This document shows positions 22,066 to 31,166 of a stretch of DNA of 64,000 nt, one piece after another. This DNA is from Bog-159 sp049511415 (GTDB lineage: Bacteria; Acidobacteriota; Terriglobia; Bryobacterales; Bryobacteraceae). The translations under genes were made by a program, and so were the position numbers. The notes beneath the pieces are model-generated. The model had not been told where the DNA came from and ran no database searches. It saw only the letters and a program-made list of their open reading frames with translations. The stretch lies in the NCBI GenBank assembly GCA_049511415.1, contig JBEKYC010000029.1:13305-77304 (forward strand), read 5' to 3'. How positions within the stretch are numbered: the first letter of the stretch is position 1; every line of letters starts with the position of its first letter.

Positions 22066-24492
22066 TTACTCATATCGCAACGCCACCAAAGGATCAATCC
22101 GCGTAGCCCGCCGCGCCGGCACATAACTCGCCACCACCGACACTGCAATCAACAGCAGCGGCACGCCCGCAAACACCAGCGGATCGGTAGCCGTTACGCC
22201 GTAAAGCATCCCCGATAACGCCCGCGTCAACTGCCACGCCGCCGCAAGTCCCACGCCCGCGCCGATCAGCGTAGTGACCAGTCCCCGCCCGACCACCAGC
22301 CGCAGAATCTGCGATTGATTCGCGCCCAGCGCCACGCGCAGGCCGATCTCGTGAGTCCGCCGGCTCACCGAATAAGCCGTCAGTCCGTAGATGCCGACCG
22401 TCGCCAGCGTCAGGGCGAGCGCGGCGAATACACTGAGCATCAGCATGGATACGCGCCGCAGTGTCAGGGAATCCGAGAGCACCTTCTGCATGGTACGGAC
22501 GTCTGAGACCGGCTGCTCCGGATCGAGCTTCCGGATCTCGTGCCGTACCGCGGCCGCGGCCGCGGCTGGATCGCCATCCGTACGCAATACCAACCCCATG
22601 GAATCACCCGGCTGTTGCATGTGCGGGACGTAGAAGGCTGGCTCAATCGGCGCATCCAGTCCATAAAGTTTTGCGTCCGCCACCACGCCCACGATCTCAA
22701 TGGCCCGCCCGCCACCCGAGAGGATGCGCTGCCCCAGGGGGTTCTCGCGCGGAAATACTCTACGCACCATGGCTTCGTTGACGACTGCCACGCGCTTGGC
22801 ATCCAGATCGTCGTGCGGATCGAAGAGCCGGCCCTGCCGCAGCGCAATCCCCATGGTGTCGAAATAACCGGGTGTGACCGTGCGGAAATCCGCCTGCGGC
22901 TCCTGGCCCGGCGGCGGAACGGGATGCCCTTCCACCTGGATGCTGGTCACGCCCACGCGAAAAGCGAGAATCGACACGCGCAGCGGTAGGATGGCCACCG
23001 CGCCCGCGGAGCGTACGCCGGGCAATGTCTGCAAATGCTCCGTCAAATTCTTGAAGAAGTTCGCGCGCTTCACCGGCGTGTCATACTTCATCTCGGGCAG
23101 GCTCAGGTTCATGGTCAGAATGCCGGCCACGCGGACGCCCGGATTCACCTCCATCACGCGCACGAAGCTGCGCAGCAGCAAACCCGCACTGACCGAGAGT
23201 AGCACCGCCAGAGCTACTTCCGATCCCAACAAAAAACCGCGGATGCGCTGCGATCCGCCGGCGCTCTCCGAGCGGCCGGCCGTCTCCTTCAGCGTGGTAT
23301 TCAGATCCGTGCGCGACGACCGCCACGCGGGAACCAGCCCGAACAGCAGCCCGGTTAGAATCGACAGACCCAGCGTAAATGCCAGCACCGATGGATCCAC
23401 GCGCATGTGCCGCAGCATGGGAAACATATCCGGCACTGTGTTGCGCAGCGCGCGCACGCTCCATTCCGCCAGCAGCAGGCCCAGCGCGCCGCCCGCCAGC
23501 GCCAGCACCAGGCTTTCGGTGAGCAGTTGCCGCACGATGCGGCGGCGGCCGGCGCCCAGCGCTCCGCGAATCGCGATCTCCTTTTCCCGCGTGGAGGCGC
23601 GCGCCAGCAGCAGATTGGCCAGGTTGGCGCAGGCGATCAACAGCAGCAGCCCCACCGCGCCCAGCAGGATCAGCAGCACCGGACGGATGCGCCCGGCGAA
23701 CATTTCCGCCAGGGGGAACAGGGTGATGCCATAGCCTGCATTACTCCCCGGATAGGCCTGTTCCAGCCGCGCCGCGATTGTTTTCATCTCGGCCCGCGCC
23801 TCGGCCGCCGTGACTCCCGCCTTCAGCCGCGCCACGATGCCGTAATTGTGGTTCCGGCGCTCGATGCTATTCGGATCGATGGCCGTGGGCAGCCACAAAT
23901 CTGCCGCCACCAGTTCGCCCAGTTCGTGCGGGACCACGCCGATAATGGTGCGCGCCACTCCGTCCACCGTCAGCGTGCGCCCCACCGCCGATGGATCCGA
24001 ATGAAACCGCCGCTGCCAGTAGGCGTGGCTGATCAGCACGGCCGGCGCGCCGCCAGGACGGTCTTCCTCGGGCAGGAAATTGCGCCCCACAATCGGCTTG
24101 ATGCCCAGGGCCGGCAGAAACTCTTTGGACGCCGTGGCGGCCGGCAGGCGCTCGGGTTCGCCCACGCCGCTCACGTTCAGCCCATATTCGGGGATGGCGA
24201 AAGCCGCCGCCATCTCGTCAAACGAGCGGGCCTGCCGCTTCCATTCCAGGTAATCCGCCGCGCTCACGGGCAATTGGTCGAAGCCCGATTTCAGCATGGT
24301 TCCCCAGATCATTACCACGCGATCGGGTTCCGGAACCGGCAGCGGCTTCAGCAAGACCGCGTTCACCATCGTGAAGATGGCGGTATTGGGCCCGATGCCC
24401 AACGCTAACGCCAGAATCGCCACCGCGCAGAAGCCCGGACTGCGCAATAAGGTCCGGAAGCCGTAACGTAGGTCTTGCCAGAAGAACTGCAT
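22066..24492 (-). CDS. ADOP-type ABC permease (FtsX/MacB-like, duplicated)
   Basis: The 808-residue permease belongs to the 'acidobacterial duplicated orphan permease' group. It starts 'QFFWQDLRYGFRTLLRSPGF', the family's usual beginning, followed by a membrane helix and a MacB periplasmic core (~50-240). Three membrane helices around 280-390 ('LLILLGAVGLLLLIACANLA') are followed by a second copy of helix, core and three helices ending 'RATRIDPLVALRYE'. No ATPase gene is next to it, which is normal for this group. An upstream in-frame start 12 codons earlier is less likely. Substrate unknown; lipid, peptide or drug export is typical of MacB relatives. Confidence 0.9.
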   Translation of the reverse strand: MQFFWQDLRYGFRTLLRSPGFCAVAILALALGIGPNTAIFTMVNAVLLKPLPVPEPDRVVMIWGTMLKSGFDQLPVSAADYLEWKRQARSFDEMAAAFAIPEYGLNVSGVGEPERLPAATASKEFLPALGIKPIVGRNFLPEEDRPGGAPAVLISHAYWQRRFHSDPSAVGRTLTVDGVARTIIGVVPHELGELVAADLWLPTAIDPNSIERRNHNYGIVARLKAGVTAAEARAEMKTIAARLEQAYPGSNAGYGITLFPLAEMFAGRIRPVLLILLGAVGLLLLIACANLANLLLARASTREKEIAIRGALGAGRRRIVRQLLTESLVLALAGGALGLLLAEWSVRALRNTVPDMFPMLRHMRVDPSVLAFTLGLSILTGLLFGLVPAWRSSRTDLNTTLKETAGRSESAGGSQRIRGFLLGSEVALAVLLSVSAGLLLRSFVRVMEVNPGVRVAGILTMNLSLPEMKYDTPVKRANFFKNLTEHLQTLPGVRSAGAVAILPLRVSILAFRVGVTSIQVEGHPVPPPGQEPQADFRTVTPGYFDTMGIALRQGRLFDPHDDLDAKRVAVVNEAMVRRVFPRENPLGQRILSGGGRAIEIVGVVADAKLYGLDAPIEPAFYVPHMQQPGDSMGLVLRTDGDPAAAAAAVRHEIRKLDPEQPVSDVRTMQKVLSDSLTLRRVSMLMLSVFAALALTLATVGIYGLTAYSVSRRTHEIGLRVALGANQSQILRLVVGRGLVTTLIGAGVGLAAAWQLTRALSGMLYGVTATDPLVFAGVPLLLIAVSVVASYVPARRATRIDPLVALRYE

Positions 24493-24539
24493 GCGTGAAT
24501 TACGCAAGCCGCGCGCGGTTTGTTCCACGCTTCAGATGT

Positions 24540-25100
24540 TCAAACCGCGCCCTCTTGGAGCGTGCGCCAGTAACGGTAAACCATCGCTACCGGCAAACCC
24601 ATCACGTTGAAATAACAGCCGTCAATTCGCTCCACGAACTTGGATGCCAGCCCCTGTATGCCGTAAGCACCGGCCTTGTCCATCGGTTCACCGCTTGCCA
24701 CATACTCCTCAATTTGCGCGGACGTCAATGCCACGAACCATACGCTGGTTTCGGCTACGTCTTCCACCCAGCCGCCCGCCCCGCGCAAACAGACGCCGGT
24801 CAGTACCACATGCCGCTGCCCGGAAAGCAGCGTTAACATACGGACCGCATCGGCAGTGTCGCATGGCTTGGCCAGGATTTCGCCGTTGATCACCACCGTC
24901 GTATCGGCGCCCAGCACGATCTCTTCCGGTCCCACCTCCGTAGCGCTGACCTTGGCGCGCGCGATGCGGCTCACATAATCCCGCGGCAACTCGCTGGGAA
25001 ATGGCGTCTCGTCGACGGACCCCGCGCGGATCGTGAAAGGAATGCCGGCCTGTTGCAGGATCTCGCGCCGGCGGGGGGAACTGGATGCCAAAACCAACAT
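24540..25100 (-). CDS. maf: Maf-family nucleotide pyrophosphatase
   Basis: The 186-residue protein is a full-length Maf/YhdE-type enzyme that hydrolyses non-canonical or excess nucleoside triphosphates (dTTP/UTP type most likely) to monophosphates. 'LVLASSSPRRREILQQAGI' is the N-terminal signature. 'VLGADTTVVINGEILAKP' holds the catalytic Asp region, and 'DKAGAYGIQGLASKFVERID' plus 'GCYFNVMGLPV' complete the site. It is 4 bp downstream of the IscU-like gene in the same operon. Confidence 0.94.
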   Translation of the reverse strand: MLVLASSSPRRREILQQAGIPFTIRAGSVDETPFPSELPRDYVSRIARAKVSATEVGPEEIVLGADTTVVINGEILAKPCDTADAVRMLTLLSGQRHVVLTGVCLRGAGGWVEDVAETSVWFVALTSAQIEEYVASGEPMDKAGAYGIQGLASKFVERIDGCYFNVMGLPVAMVYRYWRTLQEGAV

Positions 25101-25104
25101 CTGC

Positions 25105-25461
25105 TTATGTTATCCGTTCCGTCAACGCGCGCACGGCATCCACGCACAGCGCCGCCGCGTGCTTGGATTCCGGATTCAGTCCATCCAAAGCGTCTTCGAT
25201 ATCGGACTGGCGCAAAGCGGCCATTTCGCCCGGGGTTTTGCCTGCCAGCCATTCCGTCAGTACCGAACCGGCAGCGATAGAGGCCGTGCAGCCGCGCACC
25301 TTGTAACGCACTTGGCCCACGCGGCCCCCCCGGAATTCCACCGATAACTGTAAAATATCCCCGCACGCCGGGTTTGTTACCCGTACCGTAACTGCGGGAA
25401 CAGGTAATTCCCCGATGTTACGCGGATTATTAAAATGGTCGAGTAAGCGCGCGGAGTACAT
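25105..25461 (-). CDS. IscU/NifU-like iron-sulfur scaffold protein
   Basis: The 118-residue protein begins 'YSARLLDHFNNPRNIGEL', the classic IscU start. The three cluster ligands are present: 'NPACGD', 'VRGCTASIAAGS' and 'AAALCVDAV'. It assembles Fe-S clusters for transfer to apoproteins. ATG 25461 was chosen because it begins the family motif; upstream in-frame codons would overlap the divergent Nudix gene. No iscS or sufS is next to it. Confidence 0.88.
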   Translation of the reverse strand: MYSARLLDHFNNPRNIGELPVPAVTVRVTNPACGDILQLSVEFRGGRVGQVRYKVRGCTASIAAGSVLTEWLAGKTPGEMAALRQSDIEDALDGLNPESKHAAALCVDAVRALTERIT

Positions 25462-25481
25462 TTCGTGTTCCAATAATTGTA

Positions 25482-25886
25482 ATGCACCAGACCATGGTAG
25501 TTGCTGCATTAATTAAACAAGAGGGACGAATTCTCATATGCCGGCGCCGCGCCGACCAACTGCATGCCCTTAAGTGGGAGTTCCCGGGCGGTAAGTTGGA
25601 ACGCGGCGAGAGTCCTCCCGAGGCGCTGACGCGCGAGTTACTGGAAGAACTGGAGATCGACGCGGTCATCGGCCGCGAAGTAGAGCGCTACGAGTATTGC
25701 TATACCGGCGGCAGGCCGCTCTTATTGATTTTTTATGAAGTAGAAGAGTTCACAGGCGATTTACAGAATTGTGTATTTGAAGAAATCCGCTGGGTCGAGA
25801 TCGCCGCGCTCCCTGAATTCGACTTTCTGGAAGGTGATCTTCAGTTCATCCGCCGTTTAGCCGGTATACAAAGAGCCGGCGCCTGA
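25482..25886 (+). CDS. Nudix hydrolase, MutT/8-oxo-dGTPase-like
   Basis: The 134-residue protein contains a complete Nudix box in 'GGKLERGESPPEALTRELLE' plus ELEI (GX5EX7REUXEEXGU, with the final Gly replaced by a nearby Glu-Ile pair). 'VAALIKQEGRILICRRR' and 'ALKWEFPGGK' are typical of MutT-like enzymes that cleanse oxidised dGTP. A second ATG four codons on is possible. It is divergent from the IscU-like gene with only 20 bp between start codons and converges on the next gene with 5 bp. Confidence 0.9.
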   Translation: MHQTMVVAALIKQEGRILICRRRADQLHALKWEFPGGKLERGESPPEALTRELLEELEIDAVIGREVERYEYCYTGGRPLLLIFYEVEEFTGDLQNCVFEEIRWVEIAALPEFDFLEGDLQFIRRLAGIQRAGA

Positions 25887-25891
25887 CGCGC

Positions 25892-26602
25892 TCAATTAGG
25901 CAGCCGCACTTCCATGTTGTGCTGCCGATTCAACTGCTCGGTAAGCTGCCGGTCCACCAGCGATAACGATACCTGATTGTGCACGTTGCCCGAAGTGAAA
26001 TAGTGCAGCGTGTCGCCATCGGTGTAATAAGCCACCGCTGGATAGATGGTGTGATCCTTGAATGCGATCAAATAATACGACGGATCGGGCGTCGGAGCAG
26101 CCGTGCCCTCCCCGGCGTTTGTGTTAACCGGCGTTTGGTAGTAGTGGAAATTCGAATCGGTGGGCGCCTCGGCCGGACCTTCGCCATTCGGTGGCGGCGT
26201 GCCGAAATATTGGTTGATCACTACCGCCGGCGGCGGGGCCTGCGCGTTGCCCGGCCCGGCATCCGGCGGAGGCGGGACGCCCTGATCCGGCGCATACCCG
26301 TACCCGCCCACGAAAACCGGAAAAGCGTAGACACTGCTCGACCGGCTCCGGTGATACGCCCGATTGCCCGCGCCATAAGAACCGAATCCGCCGATTAGAG
26401 AGCCGTACCGGTTGCCGGAGGCGATTACCGCCGCCCCCTGTGGAGTGGCTGGCGTCACCACATTGCCCCACGGATTGCCTGTGGGTGAGACGCCAAAACC
26501 GCCTGGGAAGACCACGCTGCCAAATCCACCCGCCGGCCGGTATTGCGCGCAAAGGCACCCAACGCTCAAAAATGCGACCAAAGCTGCGCCTAAAAGCTTC
26601 AT
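25892..26602 (-). CDS. Exported glycine/proline-rich protein of unknown function
   Basis: The 236-residue product begins 'KLLGAALVAFLSVGCLCAQY', a signal peptide. The mature N-terminal half is Gly/Ser/Tyr-rich ('GGFGSVVFPGGFGVSPTGNP', 'GVPPPPDAGPGN'). The C-terminal ~75 residues are a folded domain ('PSYYLIAFKDHTIYPAVAYY' , 'DTLHYFTSGN') ending 'RQHNMEVRLPN'. That domain recurs in acidobacterial exported proteins, but I know no function. It follows the CvpA gene by 42 bp. Confidence 0.6.
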   Translation of the reverse strand: MKLLGAALVAFLSVGCLCAQYRPAGGFGSVVFPGGFGVSPTGNPWGNVVTPATPQGAAVIASGNRYGSLIGGFGSYGAGNRAYHRSRSSSVYAFPVFVGGYGYAPDQGVPPPPDAGPGNAQAPPPAVVINQYFGTPPPNGEGPAEAPTDSNFHYYQTPVNTNAGEGTAAPTPDPSYYLIAFKDHTIYPAVAYYTDGDTLHYFTSGNVHNQVSLSLVDRQLTEQLNRQHNMEVRLPN

Positions 26603-26644
26603 GGCACCACCTTGGCTATAGCTTACCACCGCCGATCCGGCCCA

Positions 26645-27223
26645 TCAAATCTGACCGCTGGGCGCTGTGGCTAGCTTATCCTTGATGTTTTCCGGCAAGA
26701 TCCGATTCAAATCGCGGTAACTCTGCCGGAACGCCCGTTTCACCTCGTCCGGCGAGGCGTCCGCCACCCGGCGCGCCACATCCATCACGCACGGCGCCAG
26801 TCGCGATTCGCCGATCACCGCCTTGGGAGGCACCGGCAGGAAGGCCATCATGCCCCAGATCAGAATCGCGCCATAGAGCAGACCCTGCACCAGGCCGAAA
26901 CCCGCGCCCAACAGGCGGTCGAGCCACACCAGGTCCAGCGAGCGGATGAAACGCGCCAGCATCCCCGCCACCACGGCCCCCAGTACGGTTACGCCCAGGA
27001 AAATGAGGGCAAAACCGATGATGTTGGCCAGACCGGGCTTTTCAATATGCGGCCGCAGGCTGACGGCCACCGCGCGAAAGTAATGCAGCCCCAGGATCAG
27101 CCCCAGAATCGAGGCGCAAAAACCCACCGCCGACCGCACGAACCCACTGCGCAGTCCGGCGACCACCGACACGACGATGATGATCGCGAGCGAAATATCG
27201 ATCCAGTTGTTCATGGCGTTCAT
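26645..27223 (-). CDS. cvpA: CvpA-family membrane protein
   Basis: The 192-residue protein has four membrane helices in the N-terminal ~150 residues, with 'WIDISLAIIIVVSVVAGLRS', the CvpA-type first helix and Gly-Phe turn. 'LDRLLGAGFGLVQGLLYGAI' is the most conserved family motif. CvpA proteins influence colicin V production, envelope integrity and biofilm formation in other bacteria; the molecular activity is not known. ATG 27214, three codons on, is an alternative start. Confidence 0.85.
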   Translation of the reverse strand: MNAMNNWIDISLAIIIVVSVVAGLRSGFVRSAVGFCASILGLILGLHYFRAVAVSLRPHIEKPGLANIIGFALIFLGVTVLGAVVAGMLARFIRSLDLVWLDRLLGAGFGLVQGLLYGAILIWGMMAFLPVPPKAVIGESRLAPCVMDVARRVADASPDEVKRAFRQSYRDLNRILPENIKDKLATAPSGQI

Positions 27224-27317
27224 TATCAGGATAATACGGCACCGGCCGGCGGTTTGTTCCGCGCATGCCGGTACTGCCGCATGTGGCGAATCGCCGCCGC
27301 AGGTCTATAATGCTGGC

Positions 27318-29189
27318 ATGAGGAAGCTTATGCGCCATTCTCTCCTCGTCTCGGTGGTCTTTCCCCTGCTGGCGTCCGCCCAATCGCCGGTGATTCAAAC
27401 CGGCGGCGTACAGAATGCCGCCAGCAACATCCCGCTGGCTTCCATCGCGCCGCAGGTGATGATCGCGATCAAAGGCCAGAATCTTTCGACTTCCACCGCG
27501 GCCGCCTACGGTTTCCCGCTGCCCGAAACACTGGGCGGCGCAACCGTAACATTCGCCGGCCCCAATGGACCCCTGCGCGCGCCCTTGTTCTACGCCTCGC
27601 CCACGCAGATCAACGCCCAGGTGCCCAACGGCATCGTGCAGCCGGCGTATACGGGCCCTTCGGCGGGAGGCGCCACGAGCCTGGTGGTCACCACGGCGGC
27701 GGGGTCCAGCGCGCCCTACACCATCGCGCTCGTCAACGGACAATATCCATACCAGATTGCGCCGCTCGGCATCTTTTCGCAGGACACTACCGGTTGCGGC
27801 CAAGCGGTCGCCTTCAATGTCCACACGGATGGCAGCGTCGCCTTGAACACGCCGCAGAACAGTCTCGATCCGGAGAAAGATTTGGGCCTGACGATCTTTC
27901 TGACCGGTTTGGGAGGCCTGGATTTCCCCGACCGGCAGGACGGCGTTCCGTGGAACTATAACAGCAACGACAATCTTCTCCTGCAACCGGACATCGCCTC
28001 CCCCACAGCCGTAATCTTCGGAACACCCGGGCTGACCGCCACGGCAGCGCCCCTGACCCCCACTTACTTCGGGCCGGCGCCGGAACGAATTGCCATGGAC
28101 CAACTCAACGCTCTCGGTCAATGGAAAGGCGCGCCGCAGGGTTGCCGGGTTCCCTTGTCACTCGCCCTGCTTGAGCCGCAAACCATCACTTATCAAGGGG
28201 CCGCGACCAGTGCGCCCTTCAACTCGTCGCAATTAGTGGACGTCAGCATCCAGCCGGGTGGCGGCGCTTGCGCCGACCCGCCGGATAGCGGACTGGGCAT
28301 CGTCACTTTTCAGAAGACCACCATCAGCGATGTCAGCGGCACGACTGCCGGCGATGCGGTCATCGCTCAGTTCATTGAGGCTGACGGACTCGGATTTGCG
28401 CCGGCCGCTCCCTCCGGCATCGCCTCTCCCCCACCCAGCCCGCAGACTTCGAACTCCCCGATCAATGCCGTCTATGGACCGGTGCCTGTCCCGCCCGCCG
28501 CCTGCAGTGCGTCGCTGCCGGAGTCACTGGATGCTGGAGCGTTGACACTCACTGGTCCGGGAATCAGCTCGACCATTCTGCCGCGCTCTGCCGGCACGTA
28601 CCAGGCCAGCCTCCCCGGCGGCACGTTGCAGTCAGGCAATTATCAGGTCACCGGCCAGGGCGGGAGCCAGGTGGGCGTGTTCACGGCCAGTGCTAACCTA
28701 CCCGGACCCATCACTGCGATCACCACAACCAATCTCACGACAGGCGGAATGATGGGACTTTCGCCGGGCACCTTTTTCGCCGCGCCTTGTGTGGCCACTT
28801 TAGCTAATGGTGTTTGTAGGGGGCCCGTTTACAACTTCTTCTGGACGGGGGGCGACGACCGAAGCATAGTCACGATTCAGTTCATTATTAGCAGCACCAA
28901 TCCGGTATCGTCCGCGTATGGCGGGCCCGGGGTCGTCCAGGCGGTGGCATCCGCGCCAGCCAGCGCCGGGACCATCATAATCCAGACGGCCTATCTTCCA
29001 TATCCGGATGCATATGACTGTGTCGGGCCAGTCGGATTCGGGTGCACCCTGCTTCCCTACGGCAACGTGGAAGTAATCGTAACGCAGACCCCGGCCCAAT
29101 CGCCGCCGCAGCCCTTCAGCGCGACAGGCCTAGCCGGCGGCGAGGCCACCTGGAAGTATGTTTGGGATTTCCGCGGATTGATCAATTAG
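27318..29189 (+). CDS. Secreted TIGR03437 (Solibacter-type) protein, copy 1
   Basis: The 624-residue protein has a signal peptide ('MRHSLLVSVVFPLLASAQS') immediately followed by a TIGR03437 domain (~20-170): 'GGVQNAASN', 'IKGQNLSTSTAAA', 'LFYASPTQINAQVPNG'. This domain is usually at the C-terminus of long secreted proteins; here it is N-terminal. Later parts are beta-rich and end 'YVWDFRGLIN'. An ATG 4 codons later is also possible. The next gene encodes a homologue with the same layout, 9 bp away, so the pair arose by duplication and is co-transcribed. Function unknown; surface adhesion or polysaccharide binding are guesses. Confidence 0.85.
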   Translation: MRKLMRHSLLVSVVFPLLASAQSPVIQTGGVQNAASNIPLASIAPQVMIAIKGQNLSTSTAAAYGFPLPETLGGATVTFAGPNGPLRAPLFYASPTQINAQVPNGIVQPAYTGPSAGGATSLVVTTAAGSSAPYTIALVNGQYPYQIAPLGIFSQDTTGCGQAVAFNVHTDGSVALNTPQNSLDPEKDLGLTIFLTGLGGLDFPDRQDGVPWNYNSNDNLLLQPDIASPTAVIFGTPGLTATAAPLTPTYFGPAPERIAMDQLNALGQWKGAPQGCRVPLSLALLEPQTITYQGAATSAPFNSSQLVDVSIQPGGGACADPPDSGLGIVTFQKTTISDVSGTTAGDAVIAQFIEADGLGFAPAAPSGIASPPPSPQTSNSPINAVYGPVPVPPAACSASLPESLDAGALTLTGPGISSTILPRSAGTYQASLPGGTLQSGNYQVTGQGGSQVGVFTASANLPGPITAITTTNLTTGGMMGLSPGTFFAAPCVATLANGVCRGPVYNFFWTGGDDRSIVTIQFIISSTNPVSSAYGGPGVVQAVASAPASAGTIIIQTAYLPYPDAYDCVGPVGFGCTLLPYGNVEVIVTQTPAQSPPQPFSATGLAGGEATWKYVWDFRGLIN

Positions 29190-29198
29190 CGGCATGCT

Positions 29199-30797
29199 AT
29201 GCGCAGACTGACTTTACTGATTCTGTTTCTTCCGGCAATAGCCGCTGCACAAGCCCCGGTAATCGAAAGCGGCGGCGTGCAGAATGCCGCCAGCAACATG
29301 ACCCTGACCTATGTCGCGCCACAGATGTTAGTCGCCATCAAGGGCCAGAATCTGGCGACTTCCACGGAAATAGCATCAGGCTGGCCGCTCCCGCTTACTC
29401 TGGGCGGCGCTTCCGTTACCCTGGGCGGAGTCGAGGCGCCGCTCCTGTACGCCTCGCCCACCCAGATCAATGCGCAGGCGCCCTCCGCAGTGCAGAACGG
29501 GTTTTTTGCAGAGCAGACTACTCTAGTGGTGACCACCGCGTCGGGCTCTAGCGCGCCCCTCGCTCTGCCCGTGAACACACCCGCTTTGGGAATCTTTACG
29601 CAGGACGCCACCGGCTGCGGCCAGGCAGTGGCGTTCAACGTCCACCCGGATGGAAGCATCGCCTTGAATACGCCGCAGAACAGCCTCGATTCGCAAAAGG
29701 ATCTGGGCTTGGCTTTCTTTCTCACTGGCCTGGGCGATTTTGCGGATCGCGTCGATGGCACGCCCTGGACTTACAATCCGGCTGACAACGAACTCGCAGC
29801 CTATTCTGTCATCCCGCTTCTTGGCTATCCGCTTCTGACCAACGAGCGGCTTCTGCCACCGCAATATATCGGCCCCGCACCGGGAACCGCGGGCGTCGAT
29901 CAGATCAACGGTCTCAACCCGGTCTATGCGGCGCAAGGCTGCCACATCCCCATGTTCCTGCAATACAACCAGGGACCTGTGGCTAGCCAATTGGTGGACG
30001 TGAGCATCCAGCCCGGCGGCGGCGCTTGCGCGGACCCTCCGGACGGCACATTGGGCATCGTTTCCTGGCAGCAGAACACCGTCAGCGATACCGCCGGCAC
30101 ATCCACAACGGCGGCTATCACGGCGCAGTTTATCCAGTCGAATGGACTGGGTTTCGCCCCACCCGGTCCGCCCCAGTCGCAGGAATCCGCCGGCCCGCTG
30201 CAGGCAGTTCCGGCGGCTTGTGAGGTATCGCTGCCCACTACTTTGAATGCCGGTAATCTCACGCTGACCGGGCCGGGTTTCACTTCCGCGCCATTGACCG
30301 CCGCGAATGGCCCGCGCACGATCTATCAAGCGGTTCTGCCAGGTGCCGCGATTCAGGGAGGCGCCTATCAGGTAAACGGGTCGGGCGGCGCACAGGTAGG
30401 CGCATTCACCGCTAGCGGACAGATACCCGCGCCGATTACCATCAGCAGCAATCTGGCGCCGGGCACAAAGCTGGGAACCTACAACTTCACCTGGGCTGGC
30501 GGCGGCGATGATAGCATCGTCACGCTGCAGTTCATTATGAATGGCAGCTACCAGTTCATGGCCTCGATATCCGCGTCAGCCGGCTCGATTTCCATCAGCC
30601 CCGAGGAACCTGGCTTTGGCGGCCCCGGATGCATCGGCCCTTGCATCGGACCGATTCCCACCGGCCAGAACATCGAGCTGATTTTCACGCAGGCGCCTAC
30701 CGAAGCGCCATCGCTCCCGTTCAGCGCGCAAGGACTCGGCATGGGCGGCGAACTGACCTGGAACTACGTCTTCGATTTCCGCGGCCTGACCAACTAA
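29199..30797 (+). CDS. Secreted TIGR03437 (Solibacter-type) protein, copy 2
   Basis: The 532-residue paralogue of the preceding gene has a signal peptide ('LTLLILFLPAIAAAQAPV'), an N-terminal TIGR03437 domain ('GGVQNAASN', 'LLYASPTQINAQAP'), a middle block shared with copy 1 ('GCGQAVAFN', 'ALNTPQNSLD', 'SQLVDVSIQPGGGACADPPD') and the same ending ('YVFDFRGLTN'). It is ~90 residues shorter than copy 1, mainly by losses in loop regions. Copy 1 is 9 bp upstream; a SnoaL-like gene follows by 6 bp. Confidence 0.85.
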   Translation: MRRLTLLILFLPAIAAAQAPVIESGGVQNAASNMTLTYVAPQMLVAIKGQNLATSTEIASGWPLPLTLGGASVTLGGVEAPLLYASPTQINAQAPSAVQNGFFAEQTTLVVTTASGSSAPLALPVNTPALGIFTQDATGCGQAVAFNVHPDGSIALNTPQNSLDSQKDLGLAFFLTGLGDFADRVDGTPWTYNPADNELAAYSVIPLLGYPLLTNERLLPPQYIGPAPGTAGVDQINGLNPVYAAQGCHIPMFLQYNQGPVASQLVDVSIQPGGGACADPPDGTLGIVSWQQNTVSDTAGTSTTAAITAQFIQSNGLGFAPPGPPQSQESAGPLQAVPAACEVSLPTTLNAGNLTLTGPGFTSAPLTAANGPRTIYQAVLPGAAIQGGAYQVNGSGGAQVGAFTASGQIPAPITISSNLAPGTKLGTYNFTWAGGGDDSIVTLQFIMNGSYQFMASISASAGSISISPEEPGFGGPGCIGPCIGPIPTGQNIELIFTQAPTEAPSLPFSAQGLGMGGELTWNYVFDFRGLTN

Positions 30798-30803
30798 TAG
30801 ACC

Positions 30804-31160
30804 ATGAATAAAGACGCAGCTTGGGATTTGGCGAACCACTGGATTGCGGCCTGGAACGCGCATGACCTGGACTCCATCATGACGCACTACGAAGACGAAG
30901 TTGAGCTAACTTCGCCCGTCGCGGCCCGACTCCTGGGGACGGCGGATGGCAAGGTGGCCGGCAAGGCAAACCTGAGAGTTTACTTTCAGCGTGGGTTGGA
31001 TGCCTACCCGGACCTTCACTTTCGTCTGGAAAACGTGCTCTGGGGCATAAACAGCGTAGTGCTCTATTACGCGAATCAAAGAGGCACACGCACCGCGGAA
31101 TTCGTGGAGTTGTCAGCGGACGGAAAAATAGCACGCGTCGTGGCTAACTACAGCGCCTAG
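30804..31160 (+). CDS. SnoaL-like (NTF2-fold) protein
   Basis: The 118-residue protein fits the SnoaL-like polyketide cyclase/NTF2 fold: 'ANHWIAAWNAHDLDSIMTHY' is the characteristic first helix and 'DGKVAGKANLRVYFQRGLDA' with 'YPDLHF' the middle. It ends 'DGKIARVVANYSA'. Such proteins range from isomerases to ligand-binding proteins, and the substrate cannot be predicted. It is probably co-transcribed with the TIGR03437 pair, and its end is 6 bp from the convergent DUF4175-like gene. Confidence 0.82.
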   Translation: MNKDAAWDLANHWIAAWNAHDLDSIMTHYEDEVELTSPVAARLLGTADGKVAGKANLRVYFQRGLDAYPDLHFRLENVLWGINSVVLYYANQRGTRTAEFVELSADGKIARVVANYSA

Positions 31161-31166
31161 ACCCGC

